Of a stretch of DNA of 64,000 nucleotides, positions 16,763-25,526 are shown piece by piece. The DNA is taken from assembly GCA_900539115.1 (NCBI GenBank), contig UQAQ01000002.1, positions 1 to 64,000 of the forward strand, read 5' to 3'. How positions within the stretch are numbered: the first letter of the stretch is position 1; the number at the start of each line of letters is the position of its first letter. Source of the stretch: an uncultured Roseburia sp. Lineage in GTDB: Bacteria > Bacillota > Clostridia > Lachnospirales > Lachnospiraceae. Position numbers and translations under genes: made by a program. The notes under the pieces were generated by a model that saw nothing but the letters and a program-made list of their open reading frames with translations, had not been told where the DNA came from and did no database searches.

Positions 16763-17782
16763 ATGTTAAGACTAGTAAAACTCGAACTAAAGTATCAGCA
16801 ACAACTAAATGAGATGATGGATGAATGGACCGCATCAAAGGAGAAAATCATTCCGTGGTCAATCCGGAAGTGCGATTATCACAATTTTGAAACTTATCTG
16901 AATGCTTTAGAAGAAAAGAAAGAAAGTGAGGAAAAGGTTCCGGATTCAACATTTTTCTGTCTTGATACGAAACGCAATATTTTTGTAGGAGCAGTTAATA
17001 TTCGACACTATTTGAATGAAAAATTATTGCTTGGAGGTGGGCATATCGGAGATGGTATCCGCCCAAGTGAACGAGGAAAAGGTTACGGTACAAAAATGAT
17101 CGCGCTAGCGTTGGAAGAATGCAGAAAACTGGGGATAGACCGAGTTTTAATGTGCTGTGATAAGGACAATCCGTCATCTGCAAAAACAATTATTAAAAAC
17201 AGGGGCGTTTTAGAAAATGAAGTGATGGATGAGGGGAGTCTGGTGCAAAGATATTGGATTGAGATAAATACAGATCTGTTTACGGGCAGAGAATCTATAT
17301 GCAATTATTTGAAAGAACGCGACATTCCCTATGAAATAACAGAGCATAAAGCGGTGCGTGACATGGGGGATTTATATTCCCTCAATCTGCCTTATCCCGA
17401 ATGTACAGCGAAAAATTTACTTATTCGTGATGGAAAAAGACAAAATTATTATCTTCTTACGATAAAACAGAACAAAAAAATAGATTTAAAAGGATTCCGT
17501 AAGCAAAATAAGCTGCCGGCATTATCATTTGCTTATGAAGATGAACTGGATGAGATTTTGGGAGTGTCACCGGGGGCTGTCAGTCCGCTTGGAATATTAA
17601 ATGATACAGAATGCCGTGTGCATTTTTATATGGATGATGAATTTAAAGGAAACAGGGTTGGCGTGCATCCGAATGAAAATACGGCGACACTTTGGATGTC
17701 AGCGGATGATTTGCTGAATTTGATTCAGGATCATGGAAATATTGCGGAATACGTGAGAATGGATGAAATTTGTTTTGACTAA
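16763..17782 (+). CDS. GNAT acetyltransferase fused to YbaK/ProX tRNA-editing domain
   Basis: The 339-residue product joins two recognisable parts. Residues 1-172 form a GNAT domain with GGGHIGDGIRPSERGKGYGT (RGKGYG acetyl-CoA loop) and DKDNPSSAKTIIKNRGVLEN. Residues about 178-339 match the YbaK/ProX aminoacyl-tRNA deacylase family: NYLKERDIPYEITEHKAV, LPYPECTAKNLLIRD, and the substrate-loop motif GVSPGAVSPLGILND. ProX-type proteins hydrolyse misacylated tRNAs (for example Ala-tRNA Pro). A joint acetyltransferase/deacylase suggests a protein handling amino acids or aminoacyl-tRNA. There is no stop or frameshift between the parts. The ribosome binding site is GGGAAGGGG. Confidence 0.85.
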   Translation: MLRLVKLELKYQQQLNEMMDEWTASKEKIIPWSIRKCDYHNFETYLNALEEKKESEEKVPDSTFFCLDTKRNIFVGAVNIRHYLNEKLLLGGGHIGDGIRPSERGKGYGTKMIALALEECRKLGIDRVLMCCDKDNPSSAKTIIKNRGVLENEVMDEGSLVQRYWIEINTDLFTGRESICNYLKERDIPYEITEHKAVRDMGDLYSLNLPYPECTAKNLLIRDGKRQNYYLLTIKQNKKIDLKGFRKQNKLPALSFAYEDELDEILGVSPGAVSPLGILNDTECRVHFYMDDEFKGNRVGVHPNENTATLWMSADDLLNLIQDHGNIAEYVRMDEICFD

Positions 17783-17795
17783 TAAAAAGAAAAGC

Positions 17796-17807
17796 GAACA
17801 AATGTTC
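17796..17807 (+). promoter_or_regulatory. LexA (SOS) box
   Basis: GAACAAATGTTC matches the Gram-positive LexA consensus GAAC-N4-GTTC exactly. It lies 9 bp upstream of the uvrB -35 element, so LexA bound here would block the promoter. Confidence 0.85.
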
Positions 17808-17816
17808 ATATTTTTG

Positions 17817-17845
17817 TTGCATTATAAAACTCATTGTGTTATACT
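17817..17845 (+). promoter_or_regulatory. uvrB promoter
   Basis: TTGCAT (17817-17822) and TATACT (17840-17845) are separated by exactly 17 bp. The -10 lies in the loop of the terminator-like hairpin described next. Confidence 0.75.
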
Positions 17846-17871
17846 AGTCACACGATGAGTTTTATTTTTTG
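17826..17871 (+). terminator. Hairpin plus T-tract overlapping the uvrB promoter
   Basis: AAAACTCAT-TGTGT (17826-17839) can pair with ACACG-ATGAGTTTT (17850-17863), a 14-bp stem with one G-T pair and a 10-nt loop, followed by ATTTTTT. For transcripts coming from the GNAT-YbaK gene it would act as a terminator. Confidence 0.65.
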
Positions 17872-17929
17872 AGTATATTTTATGATAAACCGTGCGAACA
17901 TAAGCATAGACGGAGGTGTTTCGATAATT

Positions 17930-19915
17930 ATGGATCATTTTGTGTTACATTCTGAATACGAACCGACCGGTGATCAGCCGGAAGCCATTAAAGCACTTGT
18001 AGATGGATTTAAAGAGGGAAACCAGTTTCAGACACTTCTCGGTGTTACCGGTTCCGGAAAGACATTTACGATGGCAAATGTGATCGAGCAGATGAATAAG
18101 CCTACTTTGGTCATTGCCCATAATAAGACCCTGGCAGCTCAGTTATATGGTGAGTTTAAAGAGTTTTTCCCGGAGAACGCAGTCGAATATTTTGTTTCCT
18201 ATTATGATTATTATCAGCCGGAAGCTTATGTGCCGTCGACAGATACGTATATCGAAAAGGACTCCGCCATCAATGATGAAATTGATAAACTGCGCCATTC
18301 CGCGACAGCGGCACTGACGGAGCGGCGGGATGTCATTATTATTGCCAGTGTTTCCTGTATTTATGGATTGGGTAGTCCGATTGATTACCAAAATATGACA
18401 GTATCACTCCGCCCGGGAATGATGCGTGAACGGGATGAAGTGATTCAGAGACTGGTGGAGATCCAGTATACTCGAAATGATATGGATTTTCACCGTGGTA
18501 CATTCCGGGTACGTGGCGATGTGCTTGAGATTTTCCCGGCATCAGCGACGGACCGGGCGATCCGGGTAGAATTTTTTGGAGATGAAGTAGACCGCATTCA
18601 GGAAATTGATGTGCTGACAGGAACACCGTTGAACAATTTGGAGCATATGGTTGTATTTCCCGCTTCCCATTATGTCGTGTCTCCGGATAAAATGGAAAAA
18701 GCGATAACGGGGATAGAGAAGGAATTGAAAGAACGTGTGAAATATTTTAAAAGTGAAGATAAATTGATCGAAGCCCAGCGAATCTCAGAACGAACCCATT
18801 TTGATATTGAGATGCTGCGTGAGACGGGATTTTGTTCCGGCATCGAAAATTATTCGATGCACTTAAATGGCATGAAAGAGGGCGAGATGCCACATACCCT
18901 TTTAGACTATTTTCCGGATGATTTTCTGATCATGGTGGATGAGTCTCATATAACGATTCCACAGATACGAGGAATGTATGCGGGTGACCAGTCGCGTAAA
19001 ACGACACTTGTAGATTATGGATTCCGCCTGCCGTCAGCAAAGAGCAATCGTCCGTTAAATTTTGAAGAGTTTGAGAGTCATATCAATCAGATGATGTTTG
19101 TTTCAGCTACGCCATCCGAATATGAAGAAACCCATGAGTTGATGCGTACGGAGCAGATTCTTCGGCCTACTGGTCTTCTGGATCCGGAAGTGATCGTTCG
19201 TCCGGTGGCAGGTCAGGTGGATGATCTGCTGAAAGAAATTAAAGCGGTAACAAAGAAAAAAGGAAAAGTTTTGGTAACGACGCTTACGAAACGTATGGCA
19301 GAAGATTTGACGGATTATTATAAAGAAGTTGGCGTCCGGGTAAAATATCTGCATTCGGATATTGATACGTTGGAAAGAAGTGAGATTATCCGCGATATGC
19401 GCTTGGATGTGTTTGATGTTCTGGTTGGTATTAACTTGCTGCGAGAGGGGCTTGATATACCGGAAGTGAGCCTTGTGGCGATTCTGGATGCGGACAAAGA
19501 AGGATTCCTTCGTTCGGAAACCTCGCTGATACAGACGATTGGGCGTGCAGCCAGAAATGCAGAAGGCCGGGTAATCATGTATGCAGACAAGCGGACGGAT
19601 TCGATGGATAAAGCGATTTCGGAGACGGAACGACGCCGTAAAATTCAGGATGCCTATAATAAGGAACATGGTATTACACCGCAGACGATTAAGAAAGCGG
19701 TCAGAGAGTTGATCCGTATTTCGTCCAAGGCAGATGCCGGAATGGAAGAATTGCAGAAAGATCCGGAATATATGTCAGAAGAAGAATTGCAAAAACAGAT
19801 TGCGAAGATTATGAAGAAAATGAACCAGGCGGCGGCAGAACTGAATTTTGAGTTGGCGGCATCACTTCGTGATCAGATGATAAAAATGAAAAAGATATTG
19901 CAGGAGATGGAATAA
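17930..19915 (+). CDS. uvrB: UvrABC system protein B
   Basis: The 661-residue protein is the damage-verifying helicase-like subunit of nucleotide excision repair. Visible features include SEYEPTGDQPEAI, Walker A GVTGSGKT at residues 38-45, the beta-hairpin region YYDYYQPEAYVPSTDTYIEK, the DESH box (MVDESHIT), motif VI-like IQTIGRAARN, and a C-terminal UVR motif (AELNFELAASLRDQM) that binds UvrC. I place the start at ATG 17930 because the family begins near MxxFxLxSEYxPTGDQ; GGAGGTG lies 11 bp upstream. It heads an SOS-regulated operon with uvrA one base after its stop. Confidence 0.97.
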   Translation: MDHFVLHSEYEPTGDQPEAIKALVDGFKEGNQFQTLLGVTGSGKTFTMANVIEQMNKPTLVIAHNKTLAAQLYGEFKEFFPENAVEYFVSYYDYYQPEAYVPSTDTYIEKDSAINDEIDKLRHSATAALTERRDVIIIASVSCIYGLGSPIDYQNMTVSLRPGMMRERDEVIQRLVEIQYTRNDMDFHRGTFRVRGDVLEIFPASATDRAIRVEFFGDEVDRIQEIDVLTGTPLNNLEHMVVFPASHYVVSPDKMEKAITGIEKELKERVKYFKSEDKLIEAQRISERTHFDIEMLRETGFCSGIENYSMHLNGMKEGEMPHTLLDYFPDDFLIMVDESHITIPQIRGMYAGDQSRKTTLVDYGFRLPSAKSNRPLNFEEFESHINQMMFVSATPSEYEETHELMRTEQILRPTGLLDPEVIVRPVAGQVDDLLKEIKAVTKKKGKVLVTTLTKRMAEDLTDYYKEVGVRVKYLHSDIDTLERSEIIRDMRLDVFDVLVGINLLREGLDIPEVSLVAILDADKEGFLRSETSLIQTIGRAARNAEGRVIMYADKRTDSMDKAISETERRRKIQDAYNKEHGITPQTIKKAVRELIRISSKADAGMEELQKDPEYMSEEELQKQIAKIMKKMNQAAAELNFELAASLRDQMIKMKKILQEME

Positions 19916-19916
19916 A

Positions 19917-22763
19917 ATGGAAAATAAGAGAATCATACAGATACGAGGAGCAAAAGAGCATAATTTAAAAGGTATTGATCTCGACATTCCGCGCGATGAA
20001 TTTGTGGTATTGACGGGATTGAGTGGTTCAGGTAAGTCGTCCCTTGCGTTTGATACGATTTATGCAGAAGGGCAGCGACGTTATATGGAATCGCTGTCTT
20101 CGTATGCCAGAATGTTTCTGGGACAGATGGAAAAGCCAAACGTCGAAAGTATTTCCGGACTTCCTCCGGCGATATCGATCGATCAGAAAACGACAAACCG
20201 TAATCCAAGATCTACGGTGGGGACGGTAACTGAAATTTATGATTATTTTCGTTTATTATACGCACGTATTGGAATTCCACATTGTCCAAAATGTGGAAAA
20301 GAGATTAAACGACAGACCGTAGATCAGATGGTAGATGAAATTATGAATTTACCGGAACGTACGAAAATACAGCTTTTGGCACCGGTTGTCCGCGGACGAA
20401 AGGGAGAGCATGCAAAAGTGTTCGAGCGGGCAAAAAAGAGTGGATATGTACGTGTTATCGTAGATGGGAATATGTATGATCTGTCGGAAGAGATTTCACT
20501 GGAAAAGAATAAAAAGCACAATATTGAGATTGTGGTAGACCGTCTTGCCATTCGTGAAGGAATCGAAAAACGTATGGCAGAATCTATTGAAAGTGTGATG
20601 CAGCTTTCCGGTGGGCTGCTTGTGGTAGATGTAATTGACGGAGAGCCGATTAATTTCAGCCAGAGTTTTTCCTGCCCGGACTGTGGGATCAGTATTGATG
20701 AGATTGAACCGAGAAGTTTTTCGTTTAACAATCCGTTTGGAGCCTGCCCGGTCTGCCACGGAATTGGTTATAAGATGGAGTTTGCCCCGGAATTGATGAT
20801 CCCGGATCCGTCACTAAGTATTGAGGATGGAGCTATCGCTGTGCTGGGATGGCAGTCTGTGACAAACGAGGGAAGTTTTACCAGAGCGACGATGGAGGCA
20901 TTGGCAAAAAAATACAATTTTGACCTTGCTACCCCTTTTGAAGACTATCCGCAGAATATTCAGGATATCATTCTTCATGGAACAAAGGGAGAAAAAGTGG
21001 ATGTCCATTATGTAGGACAACGTGGACGTGGTGTGTACAGCATTGAATTTGAAGGATTGATAAAAAATGTTGAGCGGCGCTACCGTGAGACGGCGTCGGA
21101 TACGACAAAGCAGGAATACGAGACGTTTATGCGGATTACTCCATGTTCAGAATGTGGGGGAAGAAGATTGAAAAAGGAATCTTTGGCTGTTACAGTGGGA
21201 GATCGGAATATTGCGGAAATTTGTGATTATTCCATCGGTGATTTAAAGAAATTTGTGGATGGTTTGGAATTGACACCGACACAGCTTCAGATTGGTAAAT
21301 TGATTTTGCGTGAGATCAAATCAAGACTTGGTTTCCTTTTGGATGTCGGACTGGAGTATTTATCGTTATCCCGTGCAACATCATCTTTATCCGGTGGAGA
21401 AGCGCAGCGTATCCGTCTGGCGACGCAGATAGGATCGGGTCTTGTAGGTGTTGCCTACATTTTGGATGAACCGAGCATTGGCCTCCATCAGCGTGACAAT
21501 GACAAATTGATAAAGACATTGCAGCATTTAAAAGACCTTGGAAATACCTTAATCGTGGTAGAACATGATGAGGATACGATGCTGGCTGCGGATTATGTGG
21601 TAGATATTGGACCCGGTGCAGGAGAGCATGGTGGAAAAGTCGTTGCGGCAGGAACGGCAGAGGATATTATGAAATGCGAAGAGTCGGTGACAGGGGCTTA
21701 TCTCAGTCATCGTATCGTAATTCCTGTACCGGAGAAACGGCGCAAGCCAACCGGATATTTAAAAGTAATCGGTGCAAAAGAAAATAATTTAAAAAATATA
21801 AATGTAGATATACCTTTGGGGGTATTCAACTGTGTGACCGGTGTGTCAGGCTCGGGAAAGAGTTCACTGGTAAATGAGATTTTGTATAAGACCTTGGCGA
21901 AGACGTTGAACCGTGCCAGATGCATTCCGGGAAAAGTGAAAGAGATCAAAGGGATGGATCAGCTCGATAAGGTCATTAATATTGACCAGTCACCGATCGG
22001 CCGTACGCCGAGATCCAACCCGGCGACGTATACCGGAGTATTTGATATGATCCGAGATCTGTTTGCTGCCACGCCGGACGCAAAGGCAAGAGGCTACAAG
22101 AAAGGAAGATTCAGTTTTAATGTGAAGGGCGGTCGATGCGAAGCCTGTCGAGGAGACGGAATTTTAAAGATTGAAATGAACTTTTTGCCGGATGTATATG
22201 TGCCTTGCGAAGTGTGCCATGGCAAGCGTTACAATCGAGAAACATTGGATGTTTTGTACAAAGGAAAAAGTATATACGATGTGCTGGATATGACGGTTGA
22301 AGAGGCGCTTGACTTTTTCAAAAACATTCCTTCGATTCATCGCAAGATACAGACGATGTATGATGTTGGATTGTCTTATGTGAAATTGGGACAGCCGTCG
22401 ACGACGTTATCCGGTGGAGAAGCGCAGCGTATTAAACTTGCAACAGAACTTAGTAAGCGGAGTACCGGAAGAACCATCTATATTTTGGATGAGCCGACCA
22501 CGGGACTTCATTTTGCGGACGTTCACAAATTGATCGACATATTGCAGCGGCTTACCGATGGCGGAAACACGGTACTTGTCATTGAACACAATCTGGATGT
22601 GATCAAAACAGCAGATTATATCATTGATATCGGACCGGAAGGCGGAGAAAAAGGCGGAACGGTAATCGCCAAGGGAACACCGGAAAAAGTTGCCAAAACA
22701 GAAGGTTCCTATACCGGGGAGTATATCCGTAAAATGCTGCCGCAGAAAGGAAAGAAGAAATGA
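19917..22763 (+). CDS. uvrA: UvrABC system protein A
   Basis: At 948 residues this is full-length UvrA, the ABC-type ATPase that finds DNA lesions and loads UvrB. It has two Walker A loops (GLSGSGKSS at 34-42 and GVSGSGKSS in the second half), two ABC signatures (LSGGEAQRIRLA and LSGGEAQRIKLA), and three zinc-binding Cys sets (CPKCGKEI, CPDCG with CPVCHG, CEACRGDG with CEVCHGKRYN). It starts 1 bp after the uvrB stop and its own stop overlaps the start of the next gene, so uvrB, uvrA and the HD nucleotidase form a tight operon under the LexA box. Confidence 0.97.
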   Translation: MENKRIIQIRGAKEHNLKGIDLDIPRDEFVVLTGLSGSGKSSLAFDTIYAEGQRRYMESLSSYARMFLGQMEKPNVESISGLPPAISIDQKTTNRNPRSTVGTVTEIYDYFRLLYARIGIPHCPKCGKEIKRQTVDQMVDEIMNLPERTKIQLLAPVVRGRKGEHAKVFERAKKSGYVRVIVDGNMYDLSEEISLEKNKKHNIEIVVDRLAIREGIEKRMAESIESVMQLSGGLLVVDVIDGEPINFSQSFSCPDCGISIDEIEPRSFSFNNPFGACPVCHGIGYKMEFAPELMIPDPSLSIEDGAIAVLGWQSVTNEGSFTRATMEALAKKYNFDLATPFEDYPQNIQDIILHGTKGEKVDVHYVGQRGRGVYSIEFEGLIKNVERRYRETASDTTKQEYETFMRITPCSECGGRRLKKESLAVTVGDRNIAEICDYSIGDLKKFVDGLELTPTQLQIGKLILREIKSRLGFLLDVGLEYLSLSRATSSLSGGEAQRIRLATQIGSGLVGVAYILDEPSIGLHQRDNDKLIKTLQHLKDLGNTLIVVEHDEDTMLAADYVVDIGPGAGEHGGKVVAAGTAEDIMKCEESVTGAYLSHRIVIPVPEKRRKPTGYLKVIGAKENNLKNINVDIPLGVFNCVTGVSGSGKSSLVNEILYKTLAKTLNRARCIPGKVKEIKGMDQLDKVINIDQSPIGRTPRSNPATYTGVFDMIRDLFAATPDAKARGYKKGRFSFNVKGGRCEACRGDGILKIEMNFLPDVYVPCEVCHGKRYNRETLDVLYKGKSIYDVLDMTVEEALDFFKNIPSIHRKIQTMYDVGLSYVKLGQPSTTLSGGEAQRIKLATELSKRSTGRTIYILDEPTTGLHFADVHKLIDILQRLTDGGNTVLVIEHNLDVIKTADYIIDIGPEGGEKGGTVIAKGTPEKVAKTEGSYTGEYIRKMLPQKGKKK

Positions 22764-23350
22764 AAGAATACCCTTTTTTTGCTATGATGGCAAGGATGAA
22801 ATACATTGAGCGGTGGGCACTGATGAGAAATTCTGTAAAAGAAAATATCAGTGAACATTCGCTTGAGGTGGCGATGATCGCACATGCACTGGGAATTATT
22901 GCCAATGAAAAATTCGGAAAAGAAATTGATCTTGGAAAAATTACGTTAATGGGTTTGTACCATGATGCCAATGAAATCATTACCGGAGATATGCCTACTC
23001 CTGTAAAATACTATGACGAAGAGATACAAAAGGCATATAAAAAAGTGGAGCGAGTGGCAAGCGTTACCTTGTTAAATCAGCTTCCGGATTATATGCAGCC
23101 TTATTACCGGGAAATTTTGCTGGAACAATCCGGGGAAGAAGCCTTGTGGCGTCTTGTAAAGGGGGCAGATAAATTGTCTGCTCTGATCAAGTGCATTGAG
23201 GAGAAAAAGGCTGGAAATTCGGAGTTTTCCACGGCTTATGTAACAATTCTGGAATCCTTAAAACAGATGGAACTTCCGGAAGTTGACACGTTTATGGAAG
23301 AATTTCTGCCCTCGTATACAAAGACATTGGATGATATACAAAAAAAGTGA
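22760..23350 (+). CDS. HD-domain 5'-deoxynucleotidase, YfbR-like
   Basis: This 196-residue protein carries an HD metal site in the YfbR pattern: ERWALMRNS, EHSLEVAMIAHALG, the YHDANEIITGDMPTPVKY block (His-Asp plus the ITGDxxTP motif of the family) and KGADKLSALIKCIEE. YfbR dephosphorylates deoxynucleoside 5'-monophosphates such as dUMP. Its ATG overlaps the uvrA stop codon (ATGA), so it is translated with the repair genes and should share SOS control. A role in clearing or recycling nucleotides released by excision repair is plausible but inferred. Confidence 0.88.
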   Translation: MKEYPFFAMMARMKYIERWALMRNSVKENISEHSLEVAMIAHALGIIANEKFGKEIDLGKITLMGLYHDANEIITGDMPTPVKYYDEEIQKAYKKVERVASVTLLNQLPDYMQPYYREILLEQSGEEALWRLVKGADKLSALIKCIEEKKAGNSEFSTAYVTILESLKQMELPEVDTFMEEFLPSYTKTLDDIQKK

Positions 23351-23449
23351 AAAAATTTGTTCTAACACTAGCGATATTTTTACAAGTATGTTATACTAGT
23401 ATTATTATAATGCAGGTAGTAACAATTTTTGTAAAGAAAGGTACTGATA

Positions 23450-25438
23450 ATGAGAAGGATATTATGTTTTGGAGATTCAAATACATATGGTTATGCTCCG
23501 GACGGACAGCGATACGAAGCAGACAGCATATGGCCGGGAATCATGGGAAAATTATTGGGAGATCGTTTTGAAGTTATTGCCGATGGAAAAAATGGAAGAA
23601 CGATTGCGTTTGATGATCCGTATATGGAAGGCTGTAACGGTATGCTTGATATTGAGGCAAGTCTTGAAGCCAATGCACCATTGGATCTTGTTGTACTGAT
23701 GCTGGGAACCAATGATCTGAAAAAGTATTTTGATGCTACACCGGCTCAGATCGCGCAAAATCTTAAGGCAATGTGTGAACTGATCCGGCAGAAAACAGAT
23801 GCCAAGCTTTTGATCGCAAGTCCGATGCTCTTGGGAGATGAAATTGAATTTTCACCGACATTGAGTTTGGAATTTGGACGTGCTCAGATTGATTATTCTT
23901 TTGATTTTGCGCCACAGTTTTCGAAAGTAGCCCAAGAAGTGGGGGCAGGATTTATTGACCTTGCTGTTGTGGCTGTGTCAAGTGGTGCAGACTGTCTTCA
24001 TCTTATGCCGGAAGAACACCAGCAGATTGGTGCGGCGATGAAAGATAAGGTAATGGAAGCATTTGCAGAGGAGATTCGTGCGGAAGAGGAAGAAGAACGC
24101 CGGAAAGCGGAGGAAGAAGCTCGTCGTAAGGCGGAGGAAGAGGAAGCCCGCCGGAAAGCCGAGGAAGAAGAAGCCCGTCGGAAAGCGGAAGAAGAAGCAC
24201 GTCGGAAAGCCGAAGAGGAGGCACGACAAAAAGCGGAGGAAGAAGCTCGTCGGAAAGCCGAAGAGGAAGCCCGCCGGAAAGCCGAAGAGGAAGCACGTCA
24301 GAAAGCCGAAGAAGAAGCCCGCCGGAAAGCCGAAGAAGAGGCTCGTCAAAAAGCGGAGGAAGAAGCACGGATTAAAGCGGAAGAAGAGGCTCGCCGTAAG
24401 GCCGAAGAAGAGGCATTACAGAAAGCTCAGGCAGAAGAGAAGGCACGCCGTGAGCAGGAAGAGATAGAGGAAGCAGCGCGCAAAAAACAGGAAGCGATTT
24501 TGGAAGAGGCAGCGAGAGAAGCAGAAAAAGAAACGGTATTTGATCCGATGAATCCAAATCAGGAAGATCTTCCGGTTTGGCAGGTTGGCGATGTAGATTT
24601 GTCTGCACCGGCGGCACAGGAAGAAGAGGATAATATTGTTTTGTCCGGTGAGATTACAGCATCTGCAGCAGCATCCGAGCAGGAGGATGATCTGGCATCG
24701 ATGCTTCAGGAAGAACAGCCAAGTGGACTGGGCGGTATTGAGTTTGTAACCGGTGGAACATTGGATTCACTTGATGCTTCTACAGGTAGTTCGCAGACAG
24801 ATTTTGGTGGATTGACAACACTGGAATTTGGCACAGCAGCATCTTCTGAGCAGAAGGAAAAGATGATAGCCGGAAAAGTATATCGTTTTGATGATGAACT
24901 GCATGAAGTTATATTTAAGACCAGAAAATTGACAGATGAGTTTAACCAAACACGATATGATGACGTAGATGGCAGAGAACGTATTATCCGTGATCTGTTT
25001 GGCAGTGTTGGAGCAAAGGTATGTGTAGAAGCTCCATTCCGCTGTGATTACGGCTTTAATATTCATGTTGGCGATAACTTTTATGCAAATTATGGCTGCG
25101 TTGTGCTGGATTCTGCAAAAGTAACCATTGGAGACCATGTATTTTTAGGACCAAATGTACAGATTTATACACCGTGTCATCCAATCTATGCACCGGCTCG
25201 AAATGAAGGCTATGAATACGCAAAAGAAGTGACGATTGGCGACGATGTTTGGATTGGCGGAAATGTTACGATTGTACCGGGAGCGCACATTGGAAGCAAT
25301 GTTGTGATCGGAGCGGGGTCGGTTGTAACAGGAGATATTCCGGACGGAGTTGTTGCAGCTGGAAATCCTTGCCGCATTATCCGTAAGATTACAGAGCAGG
25401 ATAAACAGAACTGGCTTGATAAAAAAGAAAATGATTAA
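23450..25438 (+). CDS. SGNH hydrolase - charged helix - LbH acetyltransferase fusion
   Basis: The 662-residue protein has three parts. Residues 1-208 are an SGNH/GDSL esterase with FGDSNTYGY (Ser), DGKNGRT (Gly), LGTNDLK (Asn) and DCLHLMPEEH (Asp and His). Residues 211-360 are an Ala/Glu/Arg/Lys run built of about twelve 8-residue KAEEEARR-type units. A low-complexity acidic linker (365-465) leads to residues 468-650, a maltose/galactoside O-acetyltransferase-like left-handed beta helix (GDNFYANYGC, YTPCHPIY with the catalytic His, IGDDVWIGGNVTIVPG, AAGNPCRIIRKI). One chain thus pairs an esterase and an acetyltransferase. No signal peptide is visible, so it is likely cytoplasmic. It is not part of the uvr operon. 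Confidence 0.85.
   Translation: MRRILCFGDSNTYGYAPDGQRYEADSIWPGIMGKLLGDRFEVIADGKNGRTIAFDDPYMEGCNGMLDIEASLEANAPLDLVVLMLGTNDLKKYFDATPAQIAQNLKAMCELIRQKTDAKLLIASPMLLGDEIEFSPTLSLEFGRAQIDYSFDFAPQFSKVAQEVGAGFIDLAVVAVSSGADCLHLMPEEHQQIGAAMKDKVMEAFAEEIRAEEEEERRKAEEEARRKAEEEEARRKAEEEEARRKAEEEARRKAEEEARQKAEEEARRKAEEEARRKAEEEARQKAEEEARRKAEEEARQKAEEEARIKAEEEARRKAEEEALQKAQAEEKARREQEEIEEAARKKQEAILEEAAREAEKETVFDPMNPNQEDLPVWQVGDVDLSAPAAQEEEDNIVLSGEITASAAASEQEDDLASMLQEEQPSGLGGIEFVTGGTLDSLDASTGSSQTDFGGLTTLEFGTAASSEQKEKMIAGKVYRFDDELHEVIFKTRKLTDEFNQTRYDDVDGRERIIRDLFGSVGAKVCVEAPFRCDYGFNIHVGDNFYANYGCVVLDSAKVTIGDHVFLGPNVQIYTPCHPIYAPARNEGYEYAKEVTIGDDVWIGGNVTIVPGAHIGSNVVIGAGSVVTGDIPDGVVAAGNPCRIIRKITEQDKQNWLDKKEND
24079..24440 (+). 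repeat. 24-bp coding tandem repeat
   Basis: Tandem copies of a 24-bp unit encode KAEEEARR/Q (8 residues). The first units have an extra Glu codon. Synonymous variation (GCC/GCG, GAA/GAG, CGC/CGT) shows that it is not a recent perfect expansion. Confidence 0.9.
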
Positions 25439-25462
25439 TCGTTGATTGGTAGTAAATACGAA

Positions 25463-25505
25463 AAGAACCTTTGAAAACTCAGACGAGTGATCGAAGGTTC
25501 TTTTA
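25463..25505. terminator. Bidirectional terminator
   Basis: AAGAACCTT (25463-25471) pairs with AAGGTTCTT (25494-25502) and is followed by TTTATA. It separates the fusion gene (+) from tyrA (-), which converge here. Confidence 0.75.
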
Positions 25506-25526
25506 TAAATAATATAATCTGATAAC

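Noticed and set aside
4854..17782. A classical integron or CRISPR array
   Set aside because: No integrase, attI or attC palindromes were seen, and no short direct repeats with unique spacers exist. The leader elements are diverged and gene-sized distances apart.
24003..24467. Long open frames on both strands within the fusion gene's repeat
   Set aside because: They are mirror frames of the 24-bp Ala/Glu/Arg/Lys repeat with no ribosome binding site or family match.
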